Source of the DNA: an uncultured Pseudomonadota bacterium
GTDB lineage: Bacteria; Bdellovibrionota_B; Oligoflexia; Oligoflexales; CAIMVM01
Direction of reading: 5' to 3'
NCBI GenBank assembly: GCA_903844895.1
Contig: CAIMVM010000111.1
Span: forward strand, 1-41,040
Length of the DNA stretch: 41,040 bases
The notes under the pieces are model-generated. The model made no database searches and was not told the origin of the DNA. It saw only the letters and a list, made by a program, of their open reading frames with translations. The translations under genes and the position numbers were made by a program. Below are positions 32,116 to 41,040 of the stretch, in pieces (position 1 is the first letter of the stretch; each line of letters begins with the position of its first letter).

Positions 32116-33549
32116 GTGTCAAAGAATTCTAAATTATCTCCTTTGACTAGAGATGCGGTAAGACAGTTCCTTTCGCAAAATACGTTTCGACTCACACCTA
32201 GGTCTGAAACCGAGTCCTCTTCATCGAATGTCGGGCTTGTTGGAGTCGAGATTGAGATGCTCCCACTGAGGGGGAAAGATTATTCAGGTATTCCGCAACT
32301 TCAAGGTCAACAAGAGTCCATTTTAAGTTGGATCCTACCTCTGGGAGATGAGCTAAAATGGAAACAAAAAACAGAACCGAAGGAAAATAGTCCCGGCCAG
32401 GTAGTTGTAACGTTGCTTGAGTTGCCAGAAGGAGACAATGTTTCCTTTGAACCAGGTGGCCAAGTAGAGATTTCCTCGAAGCCGTATGCCAGCCAAGTTG
32501 AGATGGTGAGTCGGGTAAGACAACTGCGAACTCAGATAACTACTGCTTTAGGATTTCATGGGGTGAATCTGGTAGGGATTGGCTACAATCCCATAGCAAC
32601 AACCGATCAAGTCGGCCTGCAAATGGCCAAAAAGCGCTATCGGGCAATGGACGCTTATTTTGAGACAATAGGTCCTTATGGCCGGCAAATGATGCGGCAG
32701 ACGTGTACCGTTCAAGTCTGTCTAGATTTTGGCAGTGATCAAGAAACCATGGCAAAGCGCTTTTGGGTCGGCCAAATGATAGCTCCTATAGCTGCAGCTA
32801 TATTTGCAAATTCTCCTATAGTGAATCGAAAGCCTGCAGGCATCGTGGGTCATCGTTCCAAGATTTGGCGGAATATTGATTCGTCTCGCACGGGACTTCT
32901 TTTTCCAAAGTCAAAGCTGATGGATTCACTGACCGCTCAGGCATGCGTAGAAACCTATGAGCGTTTCCTTTTGGAAAGCAAAGTAATATTTATTCAGGCT
33001 CTCGACTATGAGGTTCCCAAAAATCTTACCTTTGGCACCTGGCTCGCTGAGGGTTACAAGGGGATTTTTCCCAATGAGGCGGATCTCGAGCTGGCTTTGT
33101 CGCTACTTTTTTCAGAAGTGAGACCAAGAGGTTTTTTTGAATTTCGCTCTGTAGATAATCAGCATCCTGTCTGGCAGTTTGTTCCCACCGTCTTTTGGTC
33201 GACACTCATGTATAGCGAAGGTGCATTGAATCAAGCTTGGGAGCTGTTAGCGCCATTGCAATCTCGACTACCAGAATTGTTAAAACGATCCGAGCAAGGA
33301 TTGAAAGATCCAGAATTGAGTTCTTTGTCTCAGCGACTAGTTGCAATTGTAGAGCAACATCTGGAAACCTTGCCAACTGCTTTTAGGGACAAAACAATAG
33401 AGCATGATTTCCGTAGGTTTTGTGATAGATATACCCTTAAGGGGCGAACGCCAGGTGATGAATTGATTGAGCTATTGGGTCAATCTCAAGGTGATTTAGG
33501 AAGTGGATTTTGGTCCAGATTAAATGAAAAATTAGCGCGGGGCATGTAG
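32116..33549 (+). CDS. gshA: glutamate--cysteine ligase (plant/alphaproteobacterial type)
   Basis: The enzyme makes gamma-glutamylcysteine, the first step of glutathione synthesis, using ATP. VGLVGVEIEMLPL near the N-terminus, FEPGGQVEISSKPYAS, LVGIGYNPI, AKKRYRAMDAYF, RQTCTVQVCLDF and FFEFRSVDNQ are the blocks of the GCS2-like family. The GTG at 32116 has AAGGGG six bases upstream and lies 13 bases after the exbD stop (477 residues); the frame is open to 32065 inside exbD. It appears co-transcribed with exbBD. A glutathione synthetase gene is not in the window. Confidence 0.87.
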   Translation: MSKNSKLSPLTRDAVRQFLSQNTFRLTPRSETESSSSNVGLVGVEIEMLPLRGKDYSGIPQLQGQQESILSWILPLGDELKWKQKTEPKENSPGQVVVTLLELPEGDNVSFEPGGQVEISSKPYASQVEMVSRVRQLRTQITTALGFHGVNLVGIGYNPIATTDQVGLQMAKKRYRAMDAYFETIGPYGRQMMRQTCTVQVCLDFGSDQETMAKRFWVGQMIAPIAAAIFANSPIVNRKPAGIVGHRSKIWRNIDSSRTGLLFPKSKLMDSLTAQACVETYERFLLESKVIFIQALDYEVPKNLTFGTWLAEGYKGIFPNEADLELALSLLFSEVRPRGFFEFRSVDNQHPVWQFVPTVFWSTLMYSEGALNQAWELLAPLQSRLPELLKRSEQGLKDPELSSLSQRLVAIVEQHLETLPTAFRDKTIEHDFRRFCDRYTLKGRTPGDELIELLGQSQGDLGSGFWSRLNEKLARGM

Positions 33550-33588
33550 CTCTGGAAATTACTTATGACTTTGATAAGGTGATTTAAT

Positions 33589-36500
33589 ATGTCAGATTCA
33601 GATAAAGTAAATAAAAGTGAATTCGATGTCGTGGATCCGCAAAACTATGCCATGGAAAAGAGTCCAGAAGATCTTGAGGTCTATATACAAGATGTTGCTG
33701 ACACCGTGCGCATTGGTCTAGATCAGTCCATAGCTATACTGACCCCATGGTTTTTTAAGAATATGCCTCAGACATACTATCAAACGACGCCGCGCGCCGA
33801 AAAGGTCAGGCATTTGTCTGCAGTTATTACCGGACATGTATTTGAAACAAAACAAACGGTGGAACTATGGGATAGAGACCGACTTAAAGTTACCTATATT
33901 GGTCCAGGAAGTGATAAGAAAATACTGACTGATATGATAGAAAAATTGGCAACTGTCCCCGTTAAAATGGGTGCTCTCTATTTTTCCCACGACAAGCTGT
34001 TATTTCTTTCAACCTTCCATTGCAAAGGTTATAAGCCAGTCGACTTATCTAATCGCTTCAACAAAGGAAAGTTAGATAAAGCCAGAACACTTATGTTAGC
34101 AGAATTTCCAGGTCAAGAAGAAGCTATTGATCATTATCTCAATTATGTCGACAACGATCTTGTGGTCTACGGCACGGTGGAACGACTATTTGTAATTTTT
34201 AAAATGGTTCGCTATATGGTCTCCCATGAAGGAGCTTATACCCAATTGGAGCCATTTGAGAATTCAACCAAAGGCAAACTGTCGATTGGTATCAAGGGAG
34301 TTGAGATTCCAGAGGTTGCAGAACAGGTGTTTCACTTGGTCAATCGATATGGATTTAAAATCCACCGCGCATTTTTAGCTCGGTTTGATGAGGGGTACTC
34401 CGATCCGATCGTAGTTATGGTTTTCGAAATCGAGGGGAATAAGGGAGAGAAAGTTGATAAGCTAAATCTTTCCATGGTCAGGCTTACGAAAGCGCTTAGG
34501 ACATTAGGCTGGGTGGATTCGGATGAATACTCTCAACTCGCACTTGCTCCTTTAAATCTCTCCATAAATGCTGCCAACTTTGTTCGCAGCATCGCAGCTT
34601 GGGTTCATATTCAGTTAGGCAAAGAGAATCCGTACTATTTTTCTGAATACAAAGTTCATCAGACATTTTCTACTTATCGGGATATGGTTCCCGTGTTAGT
34701 GGAATTGTTTCGTATGCGGTTTGATCCCATGCAAGAGGAGCAGCGGAAAAACGGAAGTTACAATGTTGAGAGAGCGATGCTTGCGTCTAAGATAGATGAT
34801 ATTACAGACGCAGTAGAACGAAATATTATGAACTCTGCCTTAGTCTTTATCGACAATATTTTGAAATCAAATTATTTCTTGCAAACCAAAACCGGTTTGG
34901 CGTTTAAATTGAATCCTAATATTTTAAACTCTAGGTATTATGCAAATCGTCCATTCGGTATATTTTTCATAGTGGGCCGAGATTATAGGATGTTCCATGT
35001 GCGGTGGAAAGATATCGCAAGAGGAGGGCTTAGGGTCGTTATGCCACGCAGTAAAGCTGACTATGGCTACGCCCTCGCCGGATCATTTGATGAAGTTTAT
35101 GGTCTCTCTTTTGCTCAGCAGCTGAAGAATAAAGATATTCCTGAAGGTGGCTCTAAAGCGGTTTTAATTCTTAAGCCAACAGGAAATCGGGACAGGGCAG
35201 TAAAAGGCGCCATCAATGCTGTATTGGACCTGCTAGTCGAAGGTGATGAAGCTGGAGAAGGCCAATCTCAGGCTCCAATTACATACTACGACAAAGAGGA
35301 AATCATCTATTTAGGGCCCGACGAGAATGTCACAAATGAGCTCATTTCATGGATTCCTGATCAAGCTGAGCGCCGAGGCTACAAGTACGCTCGAGCCTTT
35401 ATGTCGTCTAAACCTGGAGATGGCATCAATCATAAAGAGTATGGAGTAACGTCAGAAGGTCTTAATGTTTTTGTGGAATATACCCTTAACTTTTTAGGTA
35501 TCAACCCTCGTTCACAGAGATTTACCATAAAGATGACAGGCGGCCCCGATGGCGACGTTGCAGGCAATGAACTTAAGATTCTACACAGAGAATATGGGGA
35601 AAACTGCCGAATTGTAGGCATTGCTGATGGCTTTGGGGCTGCGGCGGACCCTAATGGACTTGATTGGACGGAACTGCTTAGGCTAGTAAAAGAAGAGAAA
35701 TCTATTTCTCAATTTAATCCTTCCAAACTTTCTACACACCCAGAGTCATTTATTCTTCTAGCAGATAGCCTTGAAAATATTAAAAGGCGCAATGAGCTTC
35801 ATTTCAGGATTAAGTCTGACATATTTATACCTGCGGGGGGGCGCCCTTATACTGTAAATGAAAATAACTCTAAGTTGTTCCAACTTGAAGATGGCACTCT
35901 CTCTTGCCGTGCCATAGTGGAAGGCGCAAATATTTTCTTTACGACGGAAGCTCGCAATAAGCTGCAAGAAATGGGTATGATTATCATAAAAGATTCATCA
36001 GCAAATAAAACTGGGGTGATTTGCTCGTCTTTTGAAATTATAGCATCATTGATTTTGAGTTCTGAGGAATTTCTTGAAATCAAGCCACTTTATGTGGCTC
36101 AAGTATTGAAAGTGCTCAGGCAAAAAGCGGCCGATGAAGCTAGTCTCCTTTTCTCTGAATATATGAAGAATGGAGAGAGAGTTTCCTTGGTGGATTTGTC
36201 GATGCGTATTTCCAGGGAAATCAATAGCGTTACAGATTTAATTTTGGATGAGTTTACGAAGCATCCCGCTCAAATCATCGGCGAGCAAGTCTTCGTGGAT
36301 CTATTGTATAAGCACGTGCCACCAGTCATCCTAGAAAAATATCGAGATCGAGTGACGAATGATCTTCCAGAGGCTCACCGCATCGCGATACTTTCTGCCT
36401 ATATTGCAAGTCTCATTGTATATACGGAAGGGTTGGGTTGGCTTGACAGTATACCAGAAGAAGACAGGTACTTAGCGTGCGTTACCTACATCCGCAAGCA

Positions 36501-36639
36501 ACAAGAGACGCAGGGCCTTATAGATGCCATATTGCACTCTAACGTCGCAGCTAAGGAGCAAGTAGCTGGTATTCTAAGGAGCGCTGCGGCTAGGGAATTA
36601 ACAAAAATTGCACTCACAAAGTCCCATGCGGTGAAGTGA
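33589..36639 (+). CDS. NAD-dependent glutamate dehydrogenase, large form
   Basis: The product is 1016 residues long, in the large NAD-GDH group though shorter than the roughly 1600-residue type. The N-terminal half (about 1-460) is a regulatory region. The catalytic half contains RWKDIARGGLRVVMPRSKAD, IPEGGSKAVLIL, an NAD-binding part with GADPNGLDW-like AAADPNGLDW, and EGANIFFTTEARNKLQEMG with IIKDSSANKTGV. It oxidises glutamate to 2-oxoglutarate and ammonia with NAD, mainly for amino-acid catabolism. AAGGTG precedes the ATG at 33589. A bidirectional terminator follows. Confidence 0.92.
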   Translation: MSDSDKVNKSEFDVVDPQNYAMEKSPEDLEVYIQDVADTVRIGLDQSIAILTPWFFKNMPQTYYQTTPRAEKVRHLSAVITGHVFETKQTVELWDRDRLKVTYIGPGSDKKILTDMIEKLATVPVKMGALYFSHDKLLFLSTFHCKGYKPVDLSNRFNKGKLDKARTLMLAEFPGQEEAIDHYLNYVDNDLVVYGTVERLFVIFKMVRYMVSHEGAYTQLEPFENSTKGKLSIGIKGVEIPEVAEQVFHLVNRYGFKIHRAFLARFDEGYSDPIVVMVFEIEGNKGEKVDKLNLSMVRLTKALRTLGWVDSDEYSQLALAPLNLSINAANFVRSIAAWVHIQLGKENPYYFSEYKVHQTFSTYRDMVPVLVELFRMRFDPMQEEQRKNGSYNVERAMLASKIDDITDAVERNIMNSALVFIDNILKSNYFLQTKTGLAFKLNPNILNSRYYANRPFGIFFIVGRDYRMFHVRWKDIARGGLRVVMPRSKADYGYALAGSFDEVYGLSFAQQLKNKDIPEGGSKAVLILKPTGNRDRAVKGAINAVLDLLVEGDEAGEGQSQAPITYYDKEEIIYLGPDENVTNELISWIPDQAERRGYKYARAFMSSKPGDGINHKEYGVTSEGLNVFVEYTLNFLGINPRSQRFTIKMTGGPDGDVAGNELKILHREYGENCRIVGIADGFGAAADPNGLDWTELLRLVKEEKSISQFNPSKLSTHPESFILLADSLENIKRRNELHFRIKSDIFIPAGGRPYTVNENNSKLFQLEDGTLSCRAIVEGANIFFTTEARNKLQEMGMIIIKDSSANKTGVICSSFEIIASLILSSEEFLEIKPLYVAQVLKVLRQKAADEASLLFSEYMKNGERVSLVDLSMRISREINSVTDLILDEFTKHPAQIIGEQVFVDLLYKHVPPVILEKYRDRVTNDLPEAHRIAILSAYIASLIVYTEGLGWLDSIPEEDRYLACVTYIRKQQETQGLIDAILHSNVAAKEQVAGILRSAAARELTKIALTKSHAVK

Positions 36640-36661
36640 GTTTCTAGATAGCATACAGGAA

Positions 36662-36701
36662 GTTCCTTTTTTGCTTTGTAGTGAAATGGCAAAAAAGGAG
36701 C
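36662..36701. terminator. bidirectional terminator between convergent genes
   Basis: GTTCCTTTTTTGC (36662-36674) and GCAAAAAAGGAGC (36689-36701) pair at 12 of 13 positions. A-runs and T-runs on both sides make it usable from either direction. It lies between the glutamate dehydrogenase stop (36637-36639) and the stop of the minus-strand gene at 36704. Confidence 0.75.
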
Positions 36702-36703
36702 TT

Positions 36704-37309
36704 TTATTCTATTTGTCCGGGAACTTCACTTATATTAACGTACTTTTGGCATGCTTCCGGCATTTCTTGGTTTTTAAAAATCACTTTAAACTGCTGCTTG
36801 CCTGCAGAACTCAAGGCACAGCCCTCATGAAATCGCCGACAAGGCGTCGCATATTCAATTTTAAACGGGTAGCCCTTTGGGTCTTTGCCAGAAATTTTAA
36901 CGATTTCAAAGACAGGTGGTAAGCTGGCTTGCAGATTCTTGAGAGCCAATTTTTTAGCCTTTAACTCACTAGCGTTCTTGCTTATCGACTTCTGGTTTTC
37001 GTTAATAATATCCCCAAATGCAGCTAATTTGGATTCAAGAATCTCTATTTGGTCCCTTAGGGTGATATCTGTCGGTTTGCTTTTAAGCAATTCTTTCGTT
37101 TTGGTAAGAATCTCTCCTTGAGTTTTCTTCTCCCTTTGCAAGGTCTGGTTTCTTTCTTTAAGTAGCTGAAGTCGCGGTCCCGTGCTCGCTACTTCGTCAT
37201 ATAAAGTGAGATAAATGCCAGCTACCCTCTCCCTGCAAAGCTCTCTTAGGTTGTAAGGTGCTCCAAATGCGGATCCTGAAACGAGGATCAGTAGAAAGGC
37301 AATCTGCAT
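36704..37309 (-). CDS. secreted coiled-coil protein
   Basis: The 201-residue product has a Sec signal peptide (residues 1-17, VSGSAFGAP cleavage). A long helical coiled coil follows at about residues 40-125, with heptad-like QLLKERNQTLQREKKTQGE and IEILESKLAAFGDIINENQ. The C-terminal domain has five strands and four Cys in total (CRER, TPCRRFHEGC, EACQKY), probably disulfide-bonded in the periplasm. Family not recognised. It is divergent from the acyl-CoA dehydrogenase gene across 92 bases. Confidence 0.65.
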   Translation of the reverse strand: MQIAFLLILVSGSAFGAPYNLRELCRERVAGIYLTLYDEVASTGPRLQLLKERNQTLQREKKTQGEILTKTKELLKSKPTDITLRDQIEILESKLAAFGDIINENQKSISKNASELKAKKLALKNLQASLPPVFEIVKISGKDPKGYPFKIEYATPCRRFHEGCALSSAGKQQFKVIFKNQEMPEACQKYVNISEVPGQIE

Positions 37310-37401
37310 AATCTCTTTCCCATGACGCAGTCTTGTTATTTTTATGGAAACAGCCTAAATTTATTGTACGCGTAGATTTTTTAAAGAGTAAGGCAGGAAT
37401 C

Positions 37402-39231
37402 ATGCAAAAGCAAAACTTTTTTACTGGCAATGATGATATTCTCTTTCACCTTAAGCATAGGGTCGATTGGGACTTAGTATACAATACTCTAGATCCTAAA
37501 TACCGAGAGGCAGTTGGCGCAGTATCCGCAGAAGAATACAGAAATTCTTGGTTTGAAGTTATGTCGACTTTAGGCGAGATTTGCGGGACTACGATCGCTG
37601 ATAATGCGAGAACTGTCGAAGAACAGGATATCTCACTTCACAATGGTGTTGTTACATTACCTGCTGCCATAGTGGAAAACATGGAAACCCTAAAGGCTGT
37701 GGGTTTCTCTGCTATTTCCATCAACCCTTCATTTGGCGGACTTGGGGCCCCCTTTGTATTTGAAGCGATTGGAATGGAGATGATCAATAGAGCCTGTCCC
37801 TCAACAGCTTTAAACGCTTGCTGGTTTGGTTCTATTGCGCACATTATTGAGCGATTTGGCACCCATGAAATGGCCGAAAACTATGTTACCAAAATCGCTG
37901 CAGATGCATGGTCAGGCAGTATGGCATTGACGGAGCCTGATGCAGGGTCAGATCTTGGCGCCATGAAAACCTATGCTGAAAAGCAAGCGGATGGTTCTTG
38001 GAAGATTTATGGTTCTAAACGATTTATTTCTAATGGTCCAGGCGAACTCAGTCTCGTGCTTGCCCGTAAATCTAAAGAAGATAAGGGTCTAGATTCCATT
38101 TGCATATTTCTAGCTCCAAGAACTTTAGATGGAAAAGATAACTTTGTAATATCAAAGATCGAAGAAAAAGTAGGCTTACATGGTTCAGCTACCTGCGAAC
38201 TTAATTTTGATGGTTCGAAGGGGTGGTTAATTGGGGAGGAAGGCCAAGGCTTTCCCATTATGCTATTTTTAATGAACGATGCGCGTATCGCGGTGGGTTT
38301 CCAGGGCATTGGTTTAATGCAGGCCACTTTTGAAATGGCATCTAAGTACGCATCAGAACGCAAGACATGGGGTAAGCCCATTGCCCAGCATGAGTTGATT
38401 GCTGAGAAGTTGTTCGATATGGAATGCGAGTTGCGTGGGGCGCGCTCCATGGGAGTCCAGGCTGCGTTTAATCAGGCAATGATGTATGCATGCGAAGGTG
38501 CCTTGAAGCGTTCTGGTATTTCAGATGAAGAAAAAGCAGATTTAGAGAAAAGACTTGCCAAGCACAAGCAGCGAGTGCGCAGATGGACCCCTCTTATTAA
38601 GTACTACACAGGTGAAAAGTCTTTTGAACACGCAAGAAACTGTGTGCAAATTCACGGCGGGTATGGATTCACTAAAGAGTATCGCGCAGAATGGTGGGTG
38701 CGAGAGTCACTCATCTATTCCCTATACGAAGGAACGAGTCAGATTCAGGCTCTTATGTGCGTAAAAGATACCTTTAAGGTGGCCGTTCGTCGTCCTACGG
38801 AGCTGATAGAGCATGCATTAGGCGCTAAACTTAGGTCGTTTACAGGAGATTCTCTCAAAAAAGAGCTCTATTCTCTAAAGTCCATTGTAAGTTCCTCAGT
38901 GCTTGGACTATTACTCAAGATTACCACTTCAAATGTCATTCCTTCAGATGCTTCCATTAAAGATATCATTAAAGGATTGGCATCGGCAGGTAAGTCTTTA
39001 ACAAAAATTGAAGACATGCATTTGGCGATGCTTCACGCGGAACGAATTTGCGAGCTTAAGTGTCTAGAAGCTATTGCTGAAGCTCTTATTTGGGATGCTG
39101 AGGTCGATTCCACGCGAAGAAAGTATGCGGAAAGATTTCTTTATCGCGCACTTCCAAAGGCAGCGATGCTAAAACAAGAAATAATGACTCACTGTCAAGT
39201 GATGGAAGATAGATTGGCCGGTAAGCTCTAA
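37402..39231 (+). CDS. acyl-CoA dehydrogenase family protein (long form with C-terminal extension)
   Basis: The 609-residue product has the N-terminal AcylCoA-DH extension, then the core: FGGLGAPFVFEAIGM, the FAD/substrate motif GSMALTEPDAGSDLG, YGSKRFISNG, and RIAVGFQGIGLMQATFEMAS. The catalytic Glu lies in LIYSLYEGTSQIQAL. The C-terminal 110 residues are the helical extension of the 600-residue type. It desaturates acyl-CoA at alpha-beta using FAD, passing electrons to an electron-transfer flavoprotein. The ATG at 37402 (AGGA four bases upstream) is preferred over a TTG at 37333. It stands alone, with an inverted repeat after its stop. Confidence 0.9.
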   Translation: MQKQNFFTGNDDILFHLKHRVDWDLVYNTLDPKYREAVGAVSAEEYRNSWFEVMSTLGEICGTTIADNARTVEEQDISLHNGVVTLPAAIVENMETLKAVGFSAISINPSFGGLGAPFVFEAIGMEMINRACPSTALNACWFGSIAHIIERFGTHEMAENYVTKIAADAWSGSMALTEPDAGSDLGAMKTYAEKQADGSWKIYGSKRFISNGPGELSLVLARKSKEDKGLDSICIFLAPRTLDGKDNFVISKIEEKVGLHGSATCELNFDGSKGWLIGEEGQGFPIMLFLMNDARIAVGFQGIGLMQATFEMASKYASERKTWGKPIAQHELIAEKLFDMECELRGARSMGVQAAFNQAMMYACEGALKRSGISDEEKADLEKRLAKHKQRVRRWTPLIKYYTGEKSFEHARNCVQIHGGYGFTKEYRAEWWVRESLIYSLYEGTSQIQALMCVKDTFKVAVRRPTELIEHALGAKLRSFTGDSLKKELYSLKSIVSSSVLGLLLKITTSNVIPSDASIKDIIKGLASAGKSLTKIEDMHLAMLHAERICELKCLEAIAEALIWDAEVDSTRRKYAERFLYRALPKAAMLKQEIMTHCQVMEDRLAGKL

Positions 39232-39606
39232 GGACAGGCCCCAAGGTAAGCTCACTCTGTAATTTGCGGAGCATACCTGGGGCATGGCTTCTATTAGTTA
39301 GTCACAGCTTGCGCTTTTTTAGGCGCAATACTTATCTGTTTATAAAAAACCTTAAAATTTAAAAGTTCCATGGGAAGTCTTCTAGGAATTTTCTAGTCTC
39401 TGGATTCCAGATTTTTTCGTATATCATAGGCTAGTCTCTTGTCGCGAGGGGGAGATTTGGGATTGTTGCCGTTGACTGCAATGACATGATGCCGAAGGCT
39501 TAAGTTACTTTTTTTAAGGTTCTGTTCGGCAAGTATTTTCTTTGAGTGAGCTTTACTTTCAATTTGAAATTCGGTTTTAAAATAGGATTTTCAGAAGGTT
39601 TACGAT
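39232..39606. other. 375-base intergenic region with two hairpins
   Basis: GCCCC..GGTA (39238-39248) pairs with TACC.GGGGC (39274-39283), starting just seven bases after the acyl-CoA dehydrogenase stop; this is probably its terminator or 3' end structure. TTGCGC (39309-39314) pairs with GCGCAA (39323-39328) around a T-rich loop. The rest is the leader of the gene at 39607; no gene is seen. Confidence 0.5.
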
Positions 39607-40251
39607 ATGTCAGAATCAGAGCAAGAAGTCGCAGTCGAAAATATGGGACAAATTCTTTTGGGAAGTGTGAACCCTGCTTTGATTTCGAATGAGGTTAATG
39701 TTTTACCGCGAACAAAAAAAGGCAGACAAAAATTTTTGGTTATAGCACTCGTTCTTTTGATTGTTACGGCTTTTGCGTATTGTTTCATCGATCTCTCCAA
39801 GATTCAGTTAGGTGTTTCCATTCCCTTAAAGAGAATTAGCGAAATTTCTCTAAAGGTTCCGGATTCCGTGAGATTTATCGAACCTACTTCTGGGAAGGTA
39901 ATACAGGATTGGGGGACATATAACGCTAGGTTTCAAGTCGAGTACACCAGCAGTTTTCGATCTGTGGGATGGGTAGGCTTTGTCTCTGATCAAGGCCAAA
40001 CCATGCTGGATTTGGTGACCATTGGATCATCCATGGCAACTTTTGATAAGGGTCTTGCCAAAACTTTCCCTGTTCTGATGACAAAGCCTCATTTGAAAGA
40101 CGGATATCATATGGTGATCGTTCTTTGCACTGAGGCTTTAAGCCTTGACAGTCGCCCTAAGTTTCATGAAGTAGAGGCATTTATGAGGATCAGCTCCATG
40201 GGCGGAAGGCTGCCACGGTCCGACTGTTCGGCTATTAATTTTAGAATTTAG
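39607..40251 (+). CDS. single-pass membrane protein of unknown function
   Basis: The 214-residue product has a 35-residue cytoplasmic N-terminus, one span (about residues 44-62, LVIALVLLIVTAFAYCFI) and a periplasmic beta-rich domain. The latter contains VRFIEPTSGKVIQDWGTYNA and VGWVGFVSDQGQTMLDLVTI, reminiscent of Ig/FN3-like folds, and two cysteines (VLCTEA, RSDCSA) that may bond. AGAAGG lies about eight bases before the ATG at 39607. It is followed 30 bases later by a methyltransferase-like gene on the same strand. Confidence 0.6.
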   Translation: MSESEQEVAVENMGQILLGSVNPALISNEVNVLPRTKKGRQKFLVIALVLLIVTAFAYCFIDLSKIQLGVSIPLKRISEISLKVPDSVRFIEPTSGKVIQDWGTYNARFQVEYTSSFRSVGWVGFVSDQGQTMLDLVTIGSSMATFDKGLAKTFPVLMTKPHLKDGYHMVIVLCTEALSLDSRPKFHEVEAFMRISSMGGRLPRSDCSAINFRI

Positions 40252-40281
40252 TTTTTAAAGAGAAACTCCTCTTCTGCTGAA

Positions 40282-40788
40282 GTGGAGAAAGCTTTCCTTA
40301 AGGTAAGTGGCCCTATGCGAAAAAAAACGAGTGCCCGAGTTGAGCGGATTCTTTCGCTCCTTGATCCTAAACTAAGGGCCTTTGATCTATGTTCTGATCT
40401 AGGCCTAATTGGAATCGAAGCTTTAATGCAAGACAAAGTAAAACACGTGACTTTTGTAGAGATCAAGCCTCATTTAATTGAAGAAACCAAAAAAAGGATG
40501 ACAACTCTTAGTCTGACGGAACGAGCAAGCTTTGTTCAGGCCGATGTGCTGCAATATTCCTTTCCTGAGGAAGCTTCAAATTTTATCATTGCAGGAGTCG
40601 GGACGAATTTGATTATATCTTTTCTGAGCAAAGCTAGGCAGAGACCAGGAGATGTCATAGTGTGCCATACCCATCAAAACATCGCTCGGTTTGAACACAA
40701 GCTTTCAGAACTGTCATGGATTCCAACCGGAATTTTCGATGTGGAAGTCGGCAATCGCGTCGAAAGAATTTGGTTCTTTAGGCCTTAA
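40282..40788 (+). CDS. TrmK-like SAM-dependent methyltransferase
   Basis: The 168-residue product resembles TrmK, which methylates N1 of A22 in tRNA. SARVERILSLL matches its N-terminal helix, FDLCSDLGLIGIEAL stands at the SAM motif I, HVTFVEIKPHLIEET at the second strand, and NFIIAGVGTNLIISFL matches the 'D-x-x-v-i-A-G-M-G-G-x-l-I' block, with NL in place of G-G. The usual DIGTDHAYLP motif is altered to DLCSDLGLIG, so activity or target may differ. The GTG at 40282 has a poor ribosome-binding site; the ATG at 40315 is an alternative start. The protein is short for TrmK (about 230) and lacks the C-terminal coiled-coil domain. Confidence 0.6.
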   Translation: MEKAFLKVSGPMRKKTSARVERILSLLDPKLRAFDLCSDLGLIGIEALMQDKVKHVTFVEIKPHLIEETKKRMTTLSLTERASFVQADVLQYSFPEEASNFIIAGVGTNLIISFLSKARQRPGDVIVCHTHQNIARFEHKLSELSWIPTGIFDVEVGNRVERIWFFRP

Positions 40789-41040
40789 ACCTATAGCCGG
40801 ACTTTCGCCTATTCGCGGCACAAAACGATGGCACAGTAATAGGATAAAATTTCAAGGCAAGAAGATGCAATTCCCTGCTGTTTTTGAATTGGAAGTTTAG
40901 TTTAGTCAATAATTCTTGTTGCTCTTTTGGTTAGGAGCAAAACATGCGAGATGATTGAGTTCTCACCGGCTGTTCATTTAAAAAGGTAAGTCTATTGCTT
41001 TAGCGTCCGGGCGCGGAAAATATACCAATCCCCAAAGGCT
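40789..41040. other. right edge, no supported gene
   Basis: The stretch is 252 bases long. Short open frames continue over the methyltransferase stop but are out of frame and not protein-like. TTGTTGCTC(TTTTGGTTA)GGAGCAA near 40917-40940 forms an inverted repeat that could be the terminator for the gene ending at 40788. Confidence 0.4.

Noticed and set aside
38007-38450. 147-residue minus-strand open frame
   Set aside because: It is antisense to the acyl-CoA dehydrogenase core and has no independent support.

Overview
The window looks like chromosome from a Gram-negative, moderately AT-leaning bacterium. Many products are predicted lipoproteins, outer-membrane beta-barrels or secreted proteins, next to ExbB/ExbD energisers, a long-form NAD glutamate dehydrogenase and two subtilisin-like proteases. 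The hypotheticals and gene style suggest a Bdellovibrionota/Oligoflexia or other deep proteobacterial lineage. That placement is inference only: there is no rRNA or other decisive marker here.

Layout. 1-5.3 kb: a GST-like protein, an unknown protein, a degenerate ThyX-like protein, and a polytopic membrane protein overlapping a lipoprotein gene. 5.7-11.1 kb: an envelope cluster of four minus-strand genes (TPR lipoprotein, FlgO/CsgG-like domain plus barrel, lipoprotein, barrel), divergent from a single-pass inner-membrane protein with a large periplasmic part. 11.1-12.9 kb: serA with a clean terminator. 12.9-14.3 kb: a membrane-anchored lysozyme-fold protein and a small unknown. 14.6-17.0 kb: a cobT-cobS-cobC-like nucleotide-loop operon for cobalamin. 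17.4-18.6 kb: a secreted subtilase. 18.7-22.6 kb: a tight aroQ-aroA-aroB operon ending in a dipeptide-epimerase-type enolase-superfamily gene. 22.7-25.3 kb: a YkgJ-type cysteine-cluster protein and a FAD-dependent oxidoreductase lipoprotein.

25.3-28.9 kb is a mobile-element graveyard holding no intact transposase or reverse transcriptase: two tandem 5' ends of group II introns, a frameshifted DDE transposase tail, an IS21-like end, and an IS91-type transposase with internal stops. A second subtilase gene sits inside it. A diheme c-type lipoprotein with a repeat-encoded Ser-Pro-Thr linker follows, then two identical tRNA-Gly(GCC) genes. 30.3-36.6 kb: an unknown gene, exbB-exbD-gshA and NAD-glutamate dehydrogenase, ending in a convergent terminator. 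36.7-40.8 kb: a secreted coiled-coil protein, an acyl-CoA dehydrogenase, a single-pass membrane protein and a TrmK-like methyltransferase.

The best candidate for an undescribed system is the 5.7-11.1 kb envelope cluster. It combines an inner-membrane anchor, periplasmic lipoproteins and two outer-membrane barrels, but no function can be assigned from sequence alone. Other notable points are the ThyX-like protein without the family signature, an AroQ with an altered active-site loop, a dipeptide-epimerase gene in a shikimate operon, and tandem group II intron 5' ends.
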